In this document: one piece after another, positions 21,368 to 30,086 of the stretch | Layout: every line of letters starts with the position of its first letter | Numbering within the stretch: the stretch's first letter is position 1 | NCBI RefSeq assembly: GCF_014641555.1 | Contig: NZ_BMHY01000002.1 | Span: 219,809-283,808 of the forward strand | Reading direction: 5' to 3' | DNA: 64,000 nt | Source of the DNA: Paenibacillus radicis (ex Gao et al. 2016) | GTDB lineage: Bacteria > Bacillota > Bacilli > Paenibacillales > Paenibacillaceae | Notes under the pieces: model-generated | What the model was told of the DNA's origin: nothing | Database searches by the model: none | The model's input: the letters and a program-made list of their open reading frames with translations, nothing else | Translations under genes and position numbers: made by a program

Positions 21368-22450
21368 ATGAACAATAGGAGCAGAACGGATATACAGGAA
21401 GCGGCGCGTCGTGTCTATCACTTTATGATGCACAGCAAGCCTGAGGATTGGGGCGGCCATGTCTGGACCGACTGGGCGATGAATATCGATAAGTGGGACT
21501 GGAACCCGGGGGTCGGGATTATTGCGGCTGCGGAATATGGCAGAGCGACAGGGGATTCATCCGTTTTGCAGGAGGTGGAGGGCTGGGTACGGCGCAACCG
21601 CGGGCAGTCCGAGGAGGTTCGAGTCATCAATTCCATGGCGCCGTATGCCATTTTTCCGCAGCTGTATAAGGCCACTGGAGACGTTTATTATTTGGAAAAG
21701 GCTGTGGAAATTGCGGAGTGGATGGTGGAGCAGGCTCCCCGTACAAGTGAAGGGGCGTTTGAGCATACCGTGACGGAGAATGCCCGGTTCAGCGAGCAGA
21801 TTTGGGCTGATACCGTATTTATGGCGGTCTTGTTTCTAGCGCGTACAGCACGGCTAACAGGTAACCGCAAGCACGCAGAAGAAGCGCTGCTGCAAGCGCT
21901 GCTCCATCTTCGCGCCTTGCAGGACGAGGATACGGGGTTGCTCTTCCATGGCTGGGACGGTTCAGCCGGCAATTGGATGTCGGCAGCCAGATGGAACCGG
22001 GCGAATGGCTGGAATGCCGCCGGCATTCCGATGATTTTGGAGGAAGCGGAGAAGCTTTGCCGGGATTCGGATTTGCTTCATGAGCTGAAATACCGGTACG
22101 GCAGACTCATCGAGGCACTCGCTGCTTGCCAGCTGCCCGGAGGGATGTGGCCAACCGTGCTGGATCGGCCTGGCTTTTATGAAGAAACATCGGGCTCCGC
22201 AGCTATTGCTTTGGGGTTGTACAAGGCTGTCCGCATGGAACTGGCCTCTGAACAACTTCTGCCTTACGCCGACCGGGCACTAGCTGCAATTGTGCCGATG
22301 GTAGCGGCAACGGGAGCGGTCTCGGGCGTATCCGGCGGCACGCCGGTACTGGAGAGCGAAAGAGCGTACAATGAGGTGCCGCTATTCCCTACACTGTATG
22401 GGCAAGGGCTTGTATTGCTGTTGTTGTCAGAAGTAATCGAACAGCGATAG
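21368..22450 (+). CDS. Glycoside hydrolase family 105, unsaturated (rhamno)galacturonyl hydrolase
   Basis: About 360 residues forming an (alpha/alpha)6 barrel similar to YteR/YesR. Such enzymes remove the terminal 4,5-unsaturated uronate left by polysaccharide lyases. The signatures W-x-D-T-x-F-M (WADTVFMAVLFLAR; D148 is the likely catalytic aspartate) and WNRANGW match the family, although the usual G in the second is A here. No signal peptide, so the enzyme is cytoplasmic. The ATG at 21368 is preferred to one at 21359 because AAGGAG is only two bases from the latter. It lies between the two-component system and the aldolase operon, linking that operon to uronate-containing oligosaccharides. 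Confidence 0.88.
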   Translation: MNNRSRTDIQEAARRVYHFMMHSKPEDWGGHVWTDWAMNIDKWDWNPGVGIIAAAEYGRATGDSSVLQEVEGWVRRNRGQSEEVRVINSMAPYAIFPQLYKATGDVYYLEKAVEIAEWMVEQAPRTSEGAFEHTVTENARFSEQIWADTVFMAVLFLARTARLTGNRKHAEEALLQALLHLRALQDEDTGLLFHGWDGSAGNWMSAARWNRANGWNAAGIPMILEEAEKLCRDSDLLHELKYRYGRLIEALAACQLPGGMWPTVLDRPGFYEETSGSAAIALGLYKAVRMELASEQLLPYADRALAAIVPMVAATGAVSGVSGGTPVLESERAYNEVPLFPTLYGQGLVLLLLSEVIEQR

Positions 22451-22461
22451 CAGAAAAAAAT

Positions 22462-22476
22462 GTTTGTTTCAAACAA
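22462..22476. promoter_or_regulatory. TTTGTTT/AAACAAA inverted repeat, possible DeoR-family operator
   Basis: TTTGTTTCAAACAAA has perfect seven-base arms around one base, ahead of the predicted promoter at 22485-22514. The operon it precedes encodes its own DeoR-type regulator, the obvious candidate ligand of the site. Binding is inferred. Confidence 0.55.
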
Positions 22477-22484
22477 AGTACTAG

Positions 22485-22514
22485 TAGACAATTTGATCGA
22501 TTCATCCGTATAAT
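22485..22514 (+). promoter_or_regulatory. Predicted sigma-A promoter of the aldolase operon
   Basis: TAGACA (22485-22490) and TATAAT (22509-22514) are separated by 18 bases, close to the vegetative consensus. The ATG of the first gene lies 55 bases downstream of the -10 box. Confidence 0.65.
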
Positions 22515-22523
22515 AATGTTATA

Positions 22524-22545
22524 AACGAACATTATTCTGTTTGTT
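22524..22545. promoter_or_regulatory. AACGAAC-N8-GTTTGTT inverted repeat downstream of the promoter
   Basis: Arms AACGAAC (22524-22530) and GTTTGTT (22539-22545) pair with one mismatch and share the AACAAA-like half-site with the repeat at 22462-22476. The location just after the -10 box suits repression. Confidence 0.5.
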
Positions 22546-22569
22546 AATAACACAAAAGGGTGGATACCG

Positions 22570-23421
22570 ATGACAGCAGCTGCACGTATGGCAAGAATGT
22601 TCAGTGAAGAAGGCAAGTGCTTTGACGTTGCGATTGACCACGGCTTTTTTAATGAATATGGCTTTCTTTCCTCGATTGAAAATATGAAGCAGGCAGTAGA
22701 GACCGTCGTGAAGGCCAATCCGGATTGCATTCAGCTTAGTCTGGGTCAAGCGAAGCATTTGCAGCAAATTCCGGGTAAAAGCAAGCCCGGCCTTGTATTG
22801 CGTACCGATGCGGCGAACATCTACGGCTCGGAGCTGCCGCATTTTCTATTTAGCGAAATTATCGATAACGCCGTCGAGCATGCCGTAAGATTGGATGCTG
22901 TTGCGGTATGCGTCAACCTGCTGCTGCTGCCGAACCAGCCGGAGCTGCATTATCAATGCGTCAAAAATATCGCCAAGCTGAAAACCGAATGCGAGCGTTA
23001 TGGCATGGTGCTGATGGTGGAGCCGCTCGTTATGCTTCCGAATGATCAGAAGGGCGGCTATATGGTAGACGGGGATATCCGTAAAATCATGCCGCTCGTC
23101 CGTCAAGCTGCAGAGCTTGGCGCTGATGTCATCAAAGCGGATCCTTGCGATAACGTAGAGGAATATCACCGCGTCATTGAGGTCGCATCCGGCGTACCTG
23201 TTCTCGTAAGGGGCGGGGGCCGCGCTTCCGATGAAGAGATTGTGGAACGTACGGTGAAGCTAATGGAGCAAGGCGCATCCGGCATCGTATATGGTCGCAA
23301 CGTTATTCAGCATCCTCAGCCTGCGCGGATGACCGAAGCCTTGATGGGTATTGTTCATAAAGGCCACAGCGCAGCAACGGCATTGGCTGTTCTGAATGGG
23401 GGGAGCGTTTCCCATGTCTAA
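22570..23421 (+). CDS. Class I aldolase, DeoC/FbaB/LsrF family
   Basis: 283 residues with the TIM-barrel pattern of the PF01791 aldolases (FbaB, LacD, LsrF, YihT). The N-terminal FDVAIDHG resembles the D-H-G start of FbaB/LsrF proteins, and K189 in VIKADP is the likely Schiff-base lysine; VLVRGGGRASDEEI forms the phosphate-binding loop, which suggests a phosphorylated substrate. It is the first gene of an operon with an oxidoreductase, a PfkB kinase and an isomerase, so it probably splits the phosphorylated ketose or keto-acid produced by them. Exact substrate unknown. Confidence 0.85.
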   Translation: MTAAARMARMFSEEGKCFDVAIDHGFFNEYGFLSSIENMKQAVETVVKANPDCIQLSLGQAKHLQQIPGKSKPGLVLRTDAANIYGSELPHFLFSEIIDNAVEHAVRLDAVAVCVNLLLLPNQPELHYQCVKNIAKLKTECERYGMVLMVEPLVMLPNDQKGGYMVDGDIRKIMPLVRQAAELGADVIKADPCDNVEEYHRVIEVASGVPVLVRGGGRASDEEIVERTVKLMEQGASGIVYGRNVIQHPQPARMTEALMGIVHKGHSAATALAVLNGGSVSHV

Positions 23422-24574
23422 AAAAGAAATTCGCTTCGGTCTGATCGGCTGCGGCTTAATGGGCAAAGAGTTCGCGAGCGCTGCCGCCCGCTGGTGCCAT
23501 TTGAGCCATGTTGACTTTCAACCGGTCATTACGGCTGTATGCGATGCTAACCCGGAAGCCGCTGCATGGTTCGAGCAGGCCGTTCCGAGCGTAAAACGGA
23601 CGTACAGCGATTACAAAGAGCTGTTGGCTGACCCGGAGGTGGACGCTGTCTATTGCGCCGTACCGCATAATCTCCATGCCGAAATCTATGCCGATATTAT
23701 TCGCGCCGGCAAGCATTTGCTGGGTGAAAAGCCGTTTGGCATTGATGAGCAAGCGAATGCCGTAATCCGCAAGGCCATTGCTGAGCACCCCGAAGTTATC
23801 GTCCGCTGCTCTTCAGAATTTCCGTTTTTCCCCGGCGCTCTTCAATTGTCCAAATGGGTGCAGGAGGGCCGCTTCGGTAAAATTATCGAGGTGGAAGCGG
23901 GCTTCTGGCATTCCAGCGATCTTGATCCGCAAAAACCGATCAACTGGAAGCGGAGAATCGCAACGAATGGCGAATATGGTTGTATGGGCGATTTGGGCAT
24001 GCATGTGCTGCATCTCCCGATGCGCTTCGGCTGGCATCCGCAAAACGTAAGGGCACTGCTGACGAAAGTCGTAGAGGAGAGACCGGACGGCAAAGGCGGG
24101 ATGTCGCCATGCGAGACTTGGGACAATGCCATTCTTGCTTGTGAGGTTAAGACGGAGGAACAGCAGTTTCCGATGGTGCTGTCCACCAAGCGGATTGCGC
24201 CAGGCCATTCCAACACTTGGTTCATCAAAGTGCAAGGAACACGCTTGTCTGCCGAATTTTCGACCAAAAATCCGAAGCAGCTTTCCTCGCTGCCTTATGA
24301 ACCGGGCGGAAGCCAGGCCTGGCATGTAACGGATGTTCCTTATCAGTCGGCTTACGGCACGATTACCGGAGGCATCTTCGAGTTCGGATTCTCCGATTCC
24401 ATTCTGCAGATGTGGGCGGCTTTCTGCGACGAGGTCGCAAACGGCAAGGATGGAATGGCGCAGCCTTTCCGCTGCGCAACGCCGGAGGAAGCGTCCGGCA
24501 GCCATCGCGTCTTCACGGCTGCATTAGAATCCAATCGGACAGGAACGACGATACCAATCAACTGGGGGAGCTAA
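23414..24574 (+). CDS. Gfo/Idh/MocA family oxidoreductase
   Basis: About 386 residues. The N-terminal Rossmann fold begins with FGLIGCGLMGKEFASAA, and the EKPFG motif (GEKPFGIDEQAN) carries the lysine typical of the family; the C-terminal domain is the substrate-binding sheet with a GDLGMHVLHLP motif. These enzymes oxidise or reduce sugars, inositols or sugar acids with NAD(P). The gene overlaps the aldolase gene by eight bases, indicating translational coupling. Substrate not identifiable; context suggests a sugar or deoxy-keto-uronate. Confidence 0.9.
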   Translation: MSKKEIRFGLIGCGLMGKEFASAAARWCHLSHVDFQPVITAVCDANPEAAAWFEQAVPSVKRTYSDYKELLADPEVDAVYCAVPHNLHAEIYADIIRAGKHLLGEKPFGIDEQANAVIRKAIAEHPEVIVRCSSEFPFFPGALQLSKWVQEGRFGKIIEVEAGFWHSSDLDPQKPINWKRRIATNGEYGCMGDLGMHVLHLPMRFGWHPQNVRALLTKVVEERPDGKGGMSPCETWDNAILACEVKTEEQQFPMVLSTKRIAPGHSNTWFIKVQGTRLSAEFSTKNPKQLSSLPYEPGGSQAWHVTDVPYQSAYGTITGGIFEFGFSDSILQMWAAFCDEVANGKDGMAQPFRCATPEEASGSHRVFTAALESNRTGTTIPINWGS

Positions 24575-24575
24575 C

Positions 24576-25784
24576 TTGGACAACGGAGCAGCACCTTATC
24601 CCATCATCGTAGGCGGGCATATTTGCCTCGATATTATTCCGGCTATTCCCGGCGGTCCGTTTAGTATGGCACCGGGGAAGCTGCTGAACATCGGTCAAGC
24701 TTCGCTGTCAACCGGCGGAGCAGTGGCCAATACAGGACTGGCTTTACAGCGGCTTGGCCTGCCGGTGAAGCTGATGGGCAAAGTAGGGGATGATTTTTTC
24801 GGGCAAGCGATATTGTCTATCATCGGTGATCGGCAGCAAGAGCTGACTGAGGGGATGATTGTAGCGGCTGGCGAGGCTAGTTCTTATTCGATCGTCATCA
24901 ATCCTCCTCAGGTCGACCGGATGTTTCTGCATTGTACAGGAGCCAACGATACGTTCAAAGCTGAAGATGTAACGGATGAATCGCTAGAGGAAGCGGGCTT
25001 ATTCCATTTCGGTTATCCGCCGCTCATGCGCCATATGTATGAGAATGGCGGCGCCGAATTGGCGGAGCTGATGCGCCGGGCGAAGGCAGCCGGAGTGACG
25101 ACTTCAATGGATATGGCGAAGCCGGATACGGATGCGCCATCAGGACAAGTCGATTGGCGGGAAATTCTTGCCCGCACGCTGCCTGACGTGGATCTGTTTC
25201 TGCCAAGCGTTGAGGAAATATTGTTTATGCTTAGAAGAGACGTGTACGATGGAATGATAGCGTCGGTAGGCAGCGATCAATTATTATCGCATATCGATGC
25301 CGCAATGTTGGAAGCGCTGTCTTCGGAGCTGTTGGACATGGGGGCGGCAATCGTGGCACTCAAGCTTGGCGAATATGGCTTATATGTCCGGACGACTGCC
25401 TCGGAGGAGAGGATGGCGAGATTAGGCCGTTATCAGCCGCGGCAGGTCGCTTGTTGGCTCAACCGGGAGCTGTATGTGCCATGCTTCCGCGTGGAGGTTG
25501 CAGGTACGACGGGGGCTGGCGATTGCACGATCGCCGGATTTCTGGCCGGCTTCGTTCAAGGACTGAGCCCGGAGGACACGGTGATTGGGGCGGTGGCGAC
25601 AGGGGCGTGCAACGTCGAACAGCCCGATGCCACAAGCGGCATACCGGCTTGGCGCGATGTACAGTCGCGTCTGCAAGCGGGATGGGCAGCGTACCCGCCG
25701 AGAGCGGATTTTTCACATTTTCATGTCAGTAGTCAAGGGAATGCGGTTATTTATGATGGATCGGCAGTTGCCGATTTCAAATAA
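24576..25784 (+). CDS. PfkB family carbohydrate kinase
   Basis: About 402 residues with both PfkB signatures: N-terminal GGAVANTGLALQRLGLPVKL and C-terminal EVAGTTGAGDCTIAGFLAG, whose aspartate is the catalytic base. It phosphorylates a sugar or keto-sugar acid with ATP. The TTG start at 24576 has GGGGGAG five bases upstream and lies one base after the preceding stop. At about 400 residues it is longer than typical KdgK or fructokinase (about 310-340); insertions occur around residues 220-300. Within the operon it would supply the phosphorylated substrate for the aldolase. Confidence 0.88.
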   Translation: MDNGAAPYPIIVGGHICLDIIPAIPGGPFSMAPGKLLNIGQASLSTGGAVANTGLALQRLGLPVKLMGKVGDDFFGQAILSIIGDRQQELTEGMIVAAGEASSYSIVINPPQVDRMFLHCTGANDTFKAEDVTDESLEEAGLFHFGYPPLMRHMYENGGAELAELMRRAKAAGVTTSMDMAKPDTDAPSGQVDWREILARTLPDVDLFLPSVEEILFMLRRDVYDGMIASVGSDQLLSHIDAAMLEALSSELLDMGAAIVALKLGEYGLYVRTTASEERMARLGRYQPRQVACWLNRELYVPCFRVEVAGTTGAGDCTIAGFLAGFVQGLSPEDTVIGAVATGACNVEQPDATSGIPAWRDVQSRLQAGWAAYPPRADFSHFHVSSQGNAVIYDGSAVADFK

Positions 25785-26351
<567 letters not shown>

Positions 26352-26356
26352 CAGGC

Positions 26357-27601
26357 ATGAGGTTATACGGCCGGGAGTGGACGCGCAGACAATTGGAGGC
26401 GCATGTCGGGCGAGTGGAGCAAATCGGCGGCATCCGCCGGTTTACCGGAGTTGAAGGCCGGGAGCAGGGGCTGGAATTCATAGAGATTCGTACCGGTGCT
26501 GGCCTTGCATATACGATAACACCGACTAAAGGGCTTGATTTTTCGCTGGCGGAATTTGGAGGCACGCCGATCAGCTGGCAAGCGGCGGGCGGCGACGTTC
26601 ATCCCATGTACTACGAGCCGGAGGGAACGGGCTGGCTGCGCTCCGCTTCCGGCGGTCTGATGATGACTTGCGGACTGACACATGTCGGTACACCCTCTGC
26701 TTACGAGGGGAAAAGCTATGGCATGCATGGCCGTGCGCATCACCTTCCGGCAAGGCAGGTGGCTGCGGAGGGACGATGGAACGGAGACGAATATGAGATG
26801 GTCATCCGCGGCATCGTGGAGGAAACAGCGATGTTCGGGGGCCATCTGCGGCTGCATCGCGAAATTCGCTCCTGGCTGGGCGAGAACCGGATTACGGTAA
26901 CAGACATCGTCGAAAATGCGGGCTTCGAGCCCTTGCCGCATATGCTGCTCTATCATTTTAACTTTGGCTACCCGCTTATGACGCCCGATACGCGAATGCA
27001 ATTTCCTCCGGCTGCGATAGTGCCGCGAGATGCGGGGGCTGCGCCTGTGGGGCTGAAAGGTATGGGGCGAGAGGGACAGATTGTGCCGGAACGAGTGGAA
27101 GGAATGAAAGGGCTGGGCGGGCCTGAAGGTTTGGAAGGCCCAGACGGGCTAGAAGGGGCGGAATGCCTCAACGAGCTGGAAAGTCTGGCAGGTCTGTATG
27201 GTCTGGATGAATCGGGACGAGTGGAAGAACTGAAACGGCAAAAAGCGGTGGATGGTCTGAGTGTGCTGAATCAGTGGCAGCTTCCCGAGCCGGGTTGTGC
27301 AGAAGCTGTATATTATCACGAGCTGTTGGACAGGGACACGGCTGAGGTGAAGCTGCACCAGCCTTTTTTTCCGCAAGCTGGGGGCAGGTCAGTTCCTCTT
27401 ACGGTGTCGCTTCGCTGGTCCTCGCAGACGCTACCTTACTTGGTGCAATGGAAAATGCCCGGAGCGGGTATGCATGTTCTTGGCATAGAACCGGCCAATT
27501 GCCGGGTCGAGGGCATTGCGAAGGAGGCCGAAGAGGGCCGGCTGGTTATTTTGCAGCCCGGTCAAACCGTCGATTATAGCTGGGAGTTGAACATTGACTG
27601 A
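26357..27601 (+). CDS. DUF4432 family protein (aldose-mutarotase-like) with a low-complexity insert
   Basis: 414 residues with the galactose-mutarotase-like beta-sandwich of DUF4432: LEFIEIRTGAGLAYTITPTKGLD at the start, MTCGLTHVG, YGMHGRAHHLPA, and YLVQWKMPGAGMHVLGIEPANCR near the end (each quoted stretch is separate). It probably acts on the anomeric form of the sugar handled by the operon. Residues about 231-300 hold an unusual repeat-like insert rich in Gly, Leu and Glu (GLEGPDGLEGAE-type hexads). It is five bases downstream of the isomerase gene. Confidence 0.8.
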   Translation: MRLYGREWTRRQLEAHVGRVEQIGGIRRFTGVEGREQGLEFIEIRTGAGLAYTITPTKGLDFSLAEFGGTPISWQAAGGDVHPMYYEPEGTGWLRSASGGLMMTCGLTHVGTPSAYEGKSYGMHGRAHHLPARQVAAEGRWNGDEYEMVIRGIVEETAMFGGHLRLHREIRSWLGENRITVTDIVENAGFEPLPHMLLYHFNFGYPLMTPDTRMQFPPAAIVPRDAGAAPVGLKGMGREGQIVPERVEGMKGLGGPEGLEGPDGLEGAECLNELESLAGLYGLDESGRVEELKRQKAVDGLSVLNQWQLPEPGCAEAVYYHELLDRDTAEVKLHQPFFPQAGGRSVPLTVSLRWSSQTLPYLVQWKMPGAGMHVLGIEPANCRVEGIAKEAEEGRLVILQPGQTVDYSWELNID

Positions 27602-27656
27602 TCCCTTGCAATAATAGGGTGAGGGATTTGCAATATCGTAATGGGAGTTGCTCGGG

Positions 27657-28415
27657 ATGACCAGCGAATGGAATGATAGACAACGGCAAATTAAAGAACA
27701 ATTGGATATAGACGGTGAAGTAAGAATCGCTGATCTGAAGGAGCGGTTCCAAGTCACCGAAATGACGCTCCGCAGAGACTTGGAGAAGCTGGAGCAGTCC
27801 GGCCTTATCCGCAGAACCTTTGGCGGAGCGATTCTGCTTGGCAAGGATATTGCCTTGAAGGACCGTACGGGCATATTGGCCGAAGAAAAGGCGAGGATCG
27901 GCCGGAAGGCTGCGTCCTATATTCAGCCGGGAGAATATATATTTCTGGACGGCGGAACGACGACGATTGAAATTGCCCGTGCATTAAAACCGGGATTGGC
28001 GATAACCGTCGTGACGAACGCGCTTAATGTCGCAAGCGAGCTTCAGGAGAAGCAAATACCGACGATTGTATCGGGCGGAATGATTTTGGAGACGACCTCG
28101 ACGCTGTTTGGGCCCTATGCCGAGAATTTGATCGGCTCCATGGCTTATACGCGGGTGTTTCTGGGTACGACCGGCATTTCGGCGCAGCATGGTTTCAGTA
28201 ATTCGAATATGTATGAGGCCGAGATCAAGAAGGCGGCGATCCGCCAAGCCACGGAAGTTACGATCGTTGCCGATCACTCCAAATTTGGAGCCAAGGATTT
28301 CATTTCATTCGCTCATCTGGGCCAGGCGCATCGCCTGATTACCGACAGGCTGCCGGAAGCTCCTCTGCTCGAAGCTTGCAAGGAAGCAGGCATGGAGACG
28401 ATAGAAGCTTCCTGA
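27657..28415 (+). CDS. DeoR/GlpR family transcriptional regulator
   Basis: About 252 residues. The N-terminal winged helix (VRIADLKERFQVTEMTLRRDL) is the DeoR signature, and the C-terminal DeoRC sensor has the FLDGGTTTIEIARAL and VTNALNVASEL motifs that bind a phosphorylated sugar. It most likely represses this operon until the phosphorylated intermediate accumulates. ATG at 27657 is nine bases after GGGAG. Two copies of TTGCAATA, 22 bases apart (27606-27613 and 27628-27635), precede the gene and may be an internal control site. Confidence 0.92.
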   Translation: MTSEWNDRQRQIKEQLDIDGEVRIADLKERFQVTEMTLRRDLEKLEQSGLIRRTFGGAILLGKDIALKDRTGILAEEKARIGRKAASYIQPGEYIFLDGGTTTIEIARALKPGLAITVVTNALNVASELQEKQIPTIVSGGMILETTSTLFGPYAENLIGSMAYTRVFLGTTGISAQHGFSNSNMYEAEIKKAAIRQATEVTIVADHSKFGAKDFISFAHLGQAHRLITDRLPEAPLLEACKEAGMETIEAS

Positions 28416-28436
28416 CAGATAGGGAGGAATACGCGA

Positions 28437-28910
28437 ATGACTATTGAACTTGTGCAGCAGTTGGAACGCAGCGAAACGAAGCTCGTCGGGTACACTGTTG
28501 CGGTGTCTCTAAATCAGGATCTTGCAGAAGGCATTATTATACAATTGCGAGAGCAGTTGAAAGCGCAACGGCATTATATCGGGAAGCAGTGTGACGACGG
28601 CGTTTATTTGGTTCAGGTCTATTCGGAGGAGGAATTTACGCCGGATACGCCGTTCGAAAGTATCGTTGCTGTAGCAGTCAGTGAATTTGGTTCTCTTCCT
28701 GATGGTATGGTTAGCCATACGCTGCCTGCAGGAGTTTACGCGAAAGTGATACATACTGGGGATGAAATCGACATTGGCGATGCGTATGATTTCATTCGTG
28801 ATCAGGAAATTGCGAGCTTGCGCCCCTTCGATTTCGAATATTGGGCTGACTTGAACGCGATTGAGCAAGGGGAAGGCGCGATCGAGATTTATTTGCCGCT
28901 CGAGGTGTGA
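28437..28910 (+). CDS. GyrI-like effector-binding domain protein
   Basis: 157 residues without a DNA-binding region, resembling the stand-alone effector-binding domain of BmrR/Rob type (GyrI-like): an opening strand (KLVGYTVAVS), a long amphipathic region, and the late AVAVSEFGSLPDGMVSHTLPAGVYAKVIHTG, in which LPAGxYA is typical. AGGGAGG precedes the ATG. It lies 21 bases after the DeoR gene and before the terminator at 28992, so it may belong to the operon. Role unknown; such proteins bind small hydrophobic or cationic molecules. Confidence 0.75.
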   Translation: MTIELVQQLERSETKLVGYTVAVSLNQDLAEGIIIQLREQLKAQRHYIGKQCDDGVYLVQVYSEEEFTPDTPFESIVAVAVSEFGSLPDGMVSHTLPAGVYAKVIHTGDEIDIGDAYDFIRDQEIASLRPFDFEYWADLNAIEQGEGAIEIYLPLEV

Positions 28911-28991
28911 AGCGGCCGGAGCGGGCTTTTGCAGATCCTAAGTGAATAGGAATTCTAACCGCAATATCGCGGGTACGGGTACGGGCTGTCG

Positions 28992-29014
28992 AGACTGATT
29001 CGGCAGTCTTTTTT
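28992..29014 (+). terminator. Rho-independent terminator
   Basis: AGACTG and CAGTCT flank a six-base loop and are followed by a run of T. It ends the aldolase-DeoR-GyrI transcript. Confidence 0.8.
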
Positions 29015-29062
29015 ATTTTAATCGGCTGGTTAGATGCTCTGCGGGGATGGAAGGGGTCATTG

Positions 29063-29252
29063 TCAAAATGCAAAAGTACATTTTGATCAGCCTCAAATGG
29101 CTCAAAACAGCGACCAAAATGCAAAAGTGCATTTGAATACCTTTGAAATGGCCCTAAAAAGGCATTATAGGCCAATCAAACTGCATATTTGCATTTTGAG
29201 GCCTTAATTCTTCGAAAAAGCGGCTAACAACCTGCAGATTTACATTTTGATC
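29063..29252. repeat. Family 1 intergenic hairpin repeat, copy R1
   Basis: Four imperfect palindromic units start near 29063, 29114, 29176 and 29228 (steps of about 51, 62 and 52 bases). The first unit reads TCAAAATGCAAAAGTACA followed by TTTTGATC. Units 1-2 and 3-4 are in opposite orientations. The same element recurs at 40864 and 51907 with nearly the same steps. It fills the gap between the GyrI-like gene and the small ORF at 29440; no gene is seen in it. Confidence 0.85.
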
Positions 29253-29439
29253 ATTGTGGCGGAGGCGCGGTGGCGGTGAGAACGGTGAAGTTTAGACGAA
29301 AACTGCCTCAAAAGCCTCAACGTGCAGCCTGAATTACTTAACTTCGTACGAACAACTCGGCCAGAAGCTGAAAGTGCATTGTTTTCCAATTATGGAGGAG
29401 ATGGTAAGATGATAGAGATGAAGAAAGGAGTGATGCGGT

Positions 29440-29535
29440 ATGACAACAGACAGGATTAAAGGGATGACAGATAGCATGAAGCATGGTGCAGTTGAAATTG
29501 GTTTTATTCAAGCTTTTCAAGGTGACATTCAATAG
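29440..29535 (+). CDS. Possible small protein of 31 residues
   Basis: The ATG is nine bases after AAGAAAGGAG, a strong ribosome binding site, and the frame encodes MTTDRIKGMTDSMKHGAVEI followed by 11 more residues to TAG. The sequence is amphipathic, with a charged first half; I recognise no family, though the TTDRIKGMTDSMK opening faintly recalls short CsbD-like stress proteins. It ends ten bases before the acetyltransferase ORF. It may be a real small protein, a leader peptide, or a decayed gene. Confidence 0.45.
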   Translation: MTTDRIKGMTDSMKHGAVEIGFIQAFQGDIQ

Positions 29536-29544
29536 GCGGCAGAA

Positions 29545-30024
29545 ATGACTCGGACGGTCTTTTCTGTCATAGAGGAGGAGTCCGTTATTATTCGTTTAGA
29601 ACAAATTAATCGCTCCAATTGGGAGCATTGCATCCGGTTGAAGCTCAAGGAAGAGCAGCAAACGTTTATGGCTTCGAACTTATATTCGATTGCCGAGCTG
29701 CAATTTCTGCCTGGATTTAAAGCAGCAGCAGTCTACCTGGACGATCGTGTAATCGGTTTTGCCATGTATGGTGTTGACCCGGATGATAGCAACTATTGGA
29801 TCTACCGGTTTATGATCGATGAGAGTGAGCAGGGGAAGGGCTATGGCACGGAAGCGATGAAGCAATTAGTCGGGATGATCGGGAGCGCTTTTGATCGAAC
29901 GGACGTCATCATGCTTGGCTACCATCCGGACAACGAAGGCGCCAGAAGGTTGTATAACCGGGCTGGATTTCAAATTGAAGGAATCGCGCCTTGGGGAGAG
30001 GAATTGGCGAGTTACCGATTCTGA
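29545..30024 (+). CDS. GNAT family N-acetyltransferase (BltD/PaiA-like)
   Basis: Up to 159 residues with the GNAT fold: DRVIGFAMYGVDPDD, the acetyl-CoA loop DESEQGKGYGTEAMKQL (Q-x-x-G-x-G/A form), and the late NEGARRLYNRAGFQIEG helix. The pattern is closest to BltD-like spermine/spermidine acetyltransferases, so it may acetylate polyamines or a related amine. The ATG at 29545 has a poor ribosome binding site, whereas AGAGGAGGAG at 29571-29580 is ideally placed for an ATT codon at 29587, giving a protein starting IIRLEQINRSNW, which fits the usual N-terminus of the family. Confidence 0.85.
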   Translation: MTRTVFSVIEEESVIIRLEQINRSNWEHCIRLKLKEEQQTFMASNLYSIAELQFLPGFKAAAVYLDDRVIGFAMYGVDPDDSNYWIYRFMIDESEQGKGYGTEAMKQLVGMIGSAFDRTDVIMLGYHPDNEGARRLYNRAGFQIEGIAPWGEELASYRF

Positions 30025-30086
30025 CGGTCACTCCACACGCGTGCTGGGAGCTGTATACGGTGAAATCGATAAGGAGGGTGACAGCT

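Noticed and set aside
29063..29252. Family 1 repeats as simple transcription terminators
   Set aside because: They have four units each and lack T tracts; separate classic terminators are found next to R1, R2 and R3.
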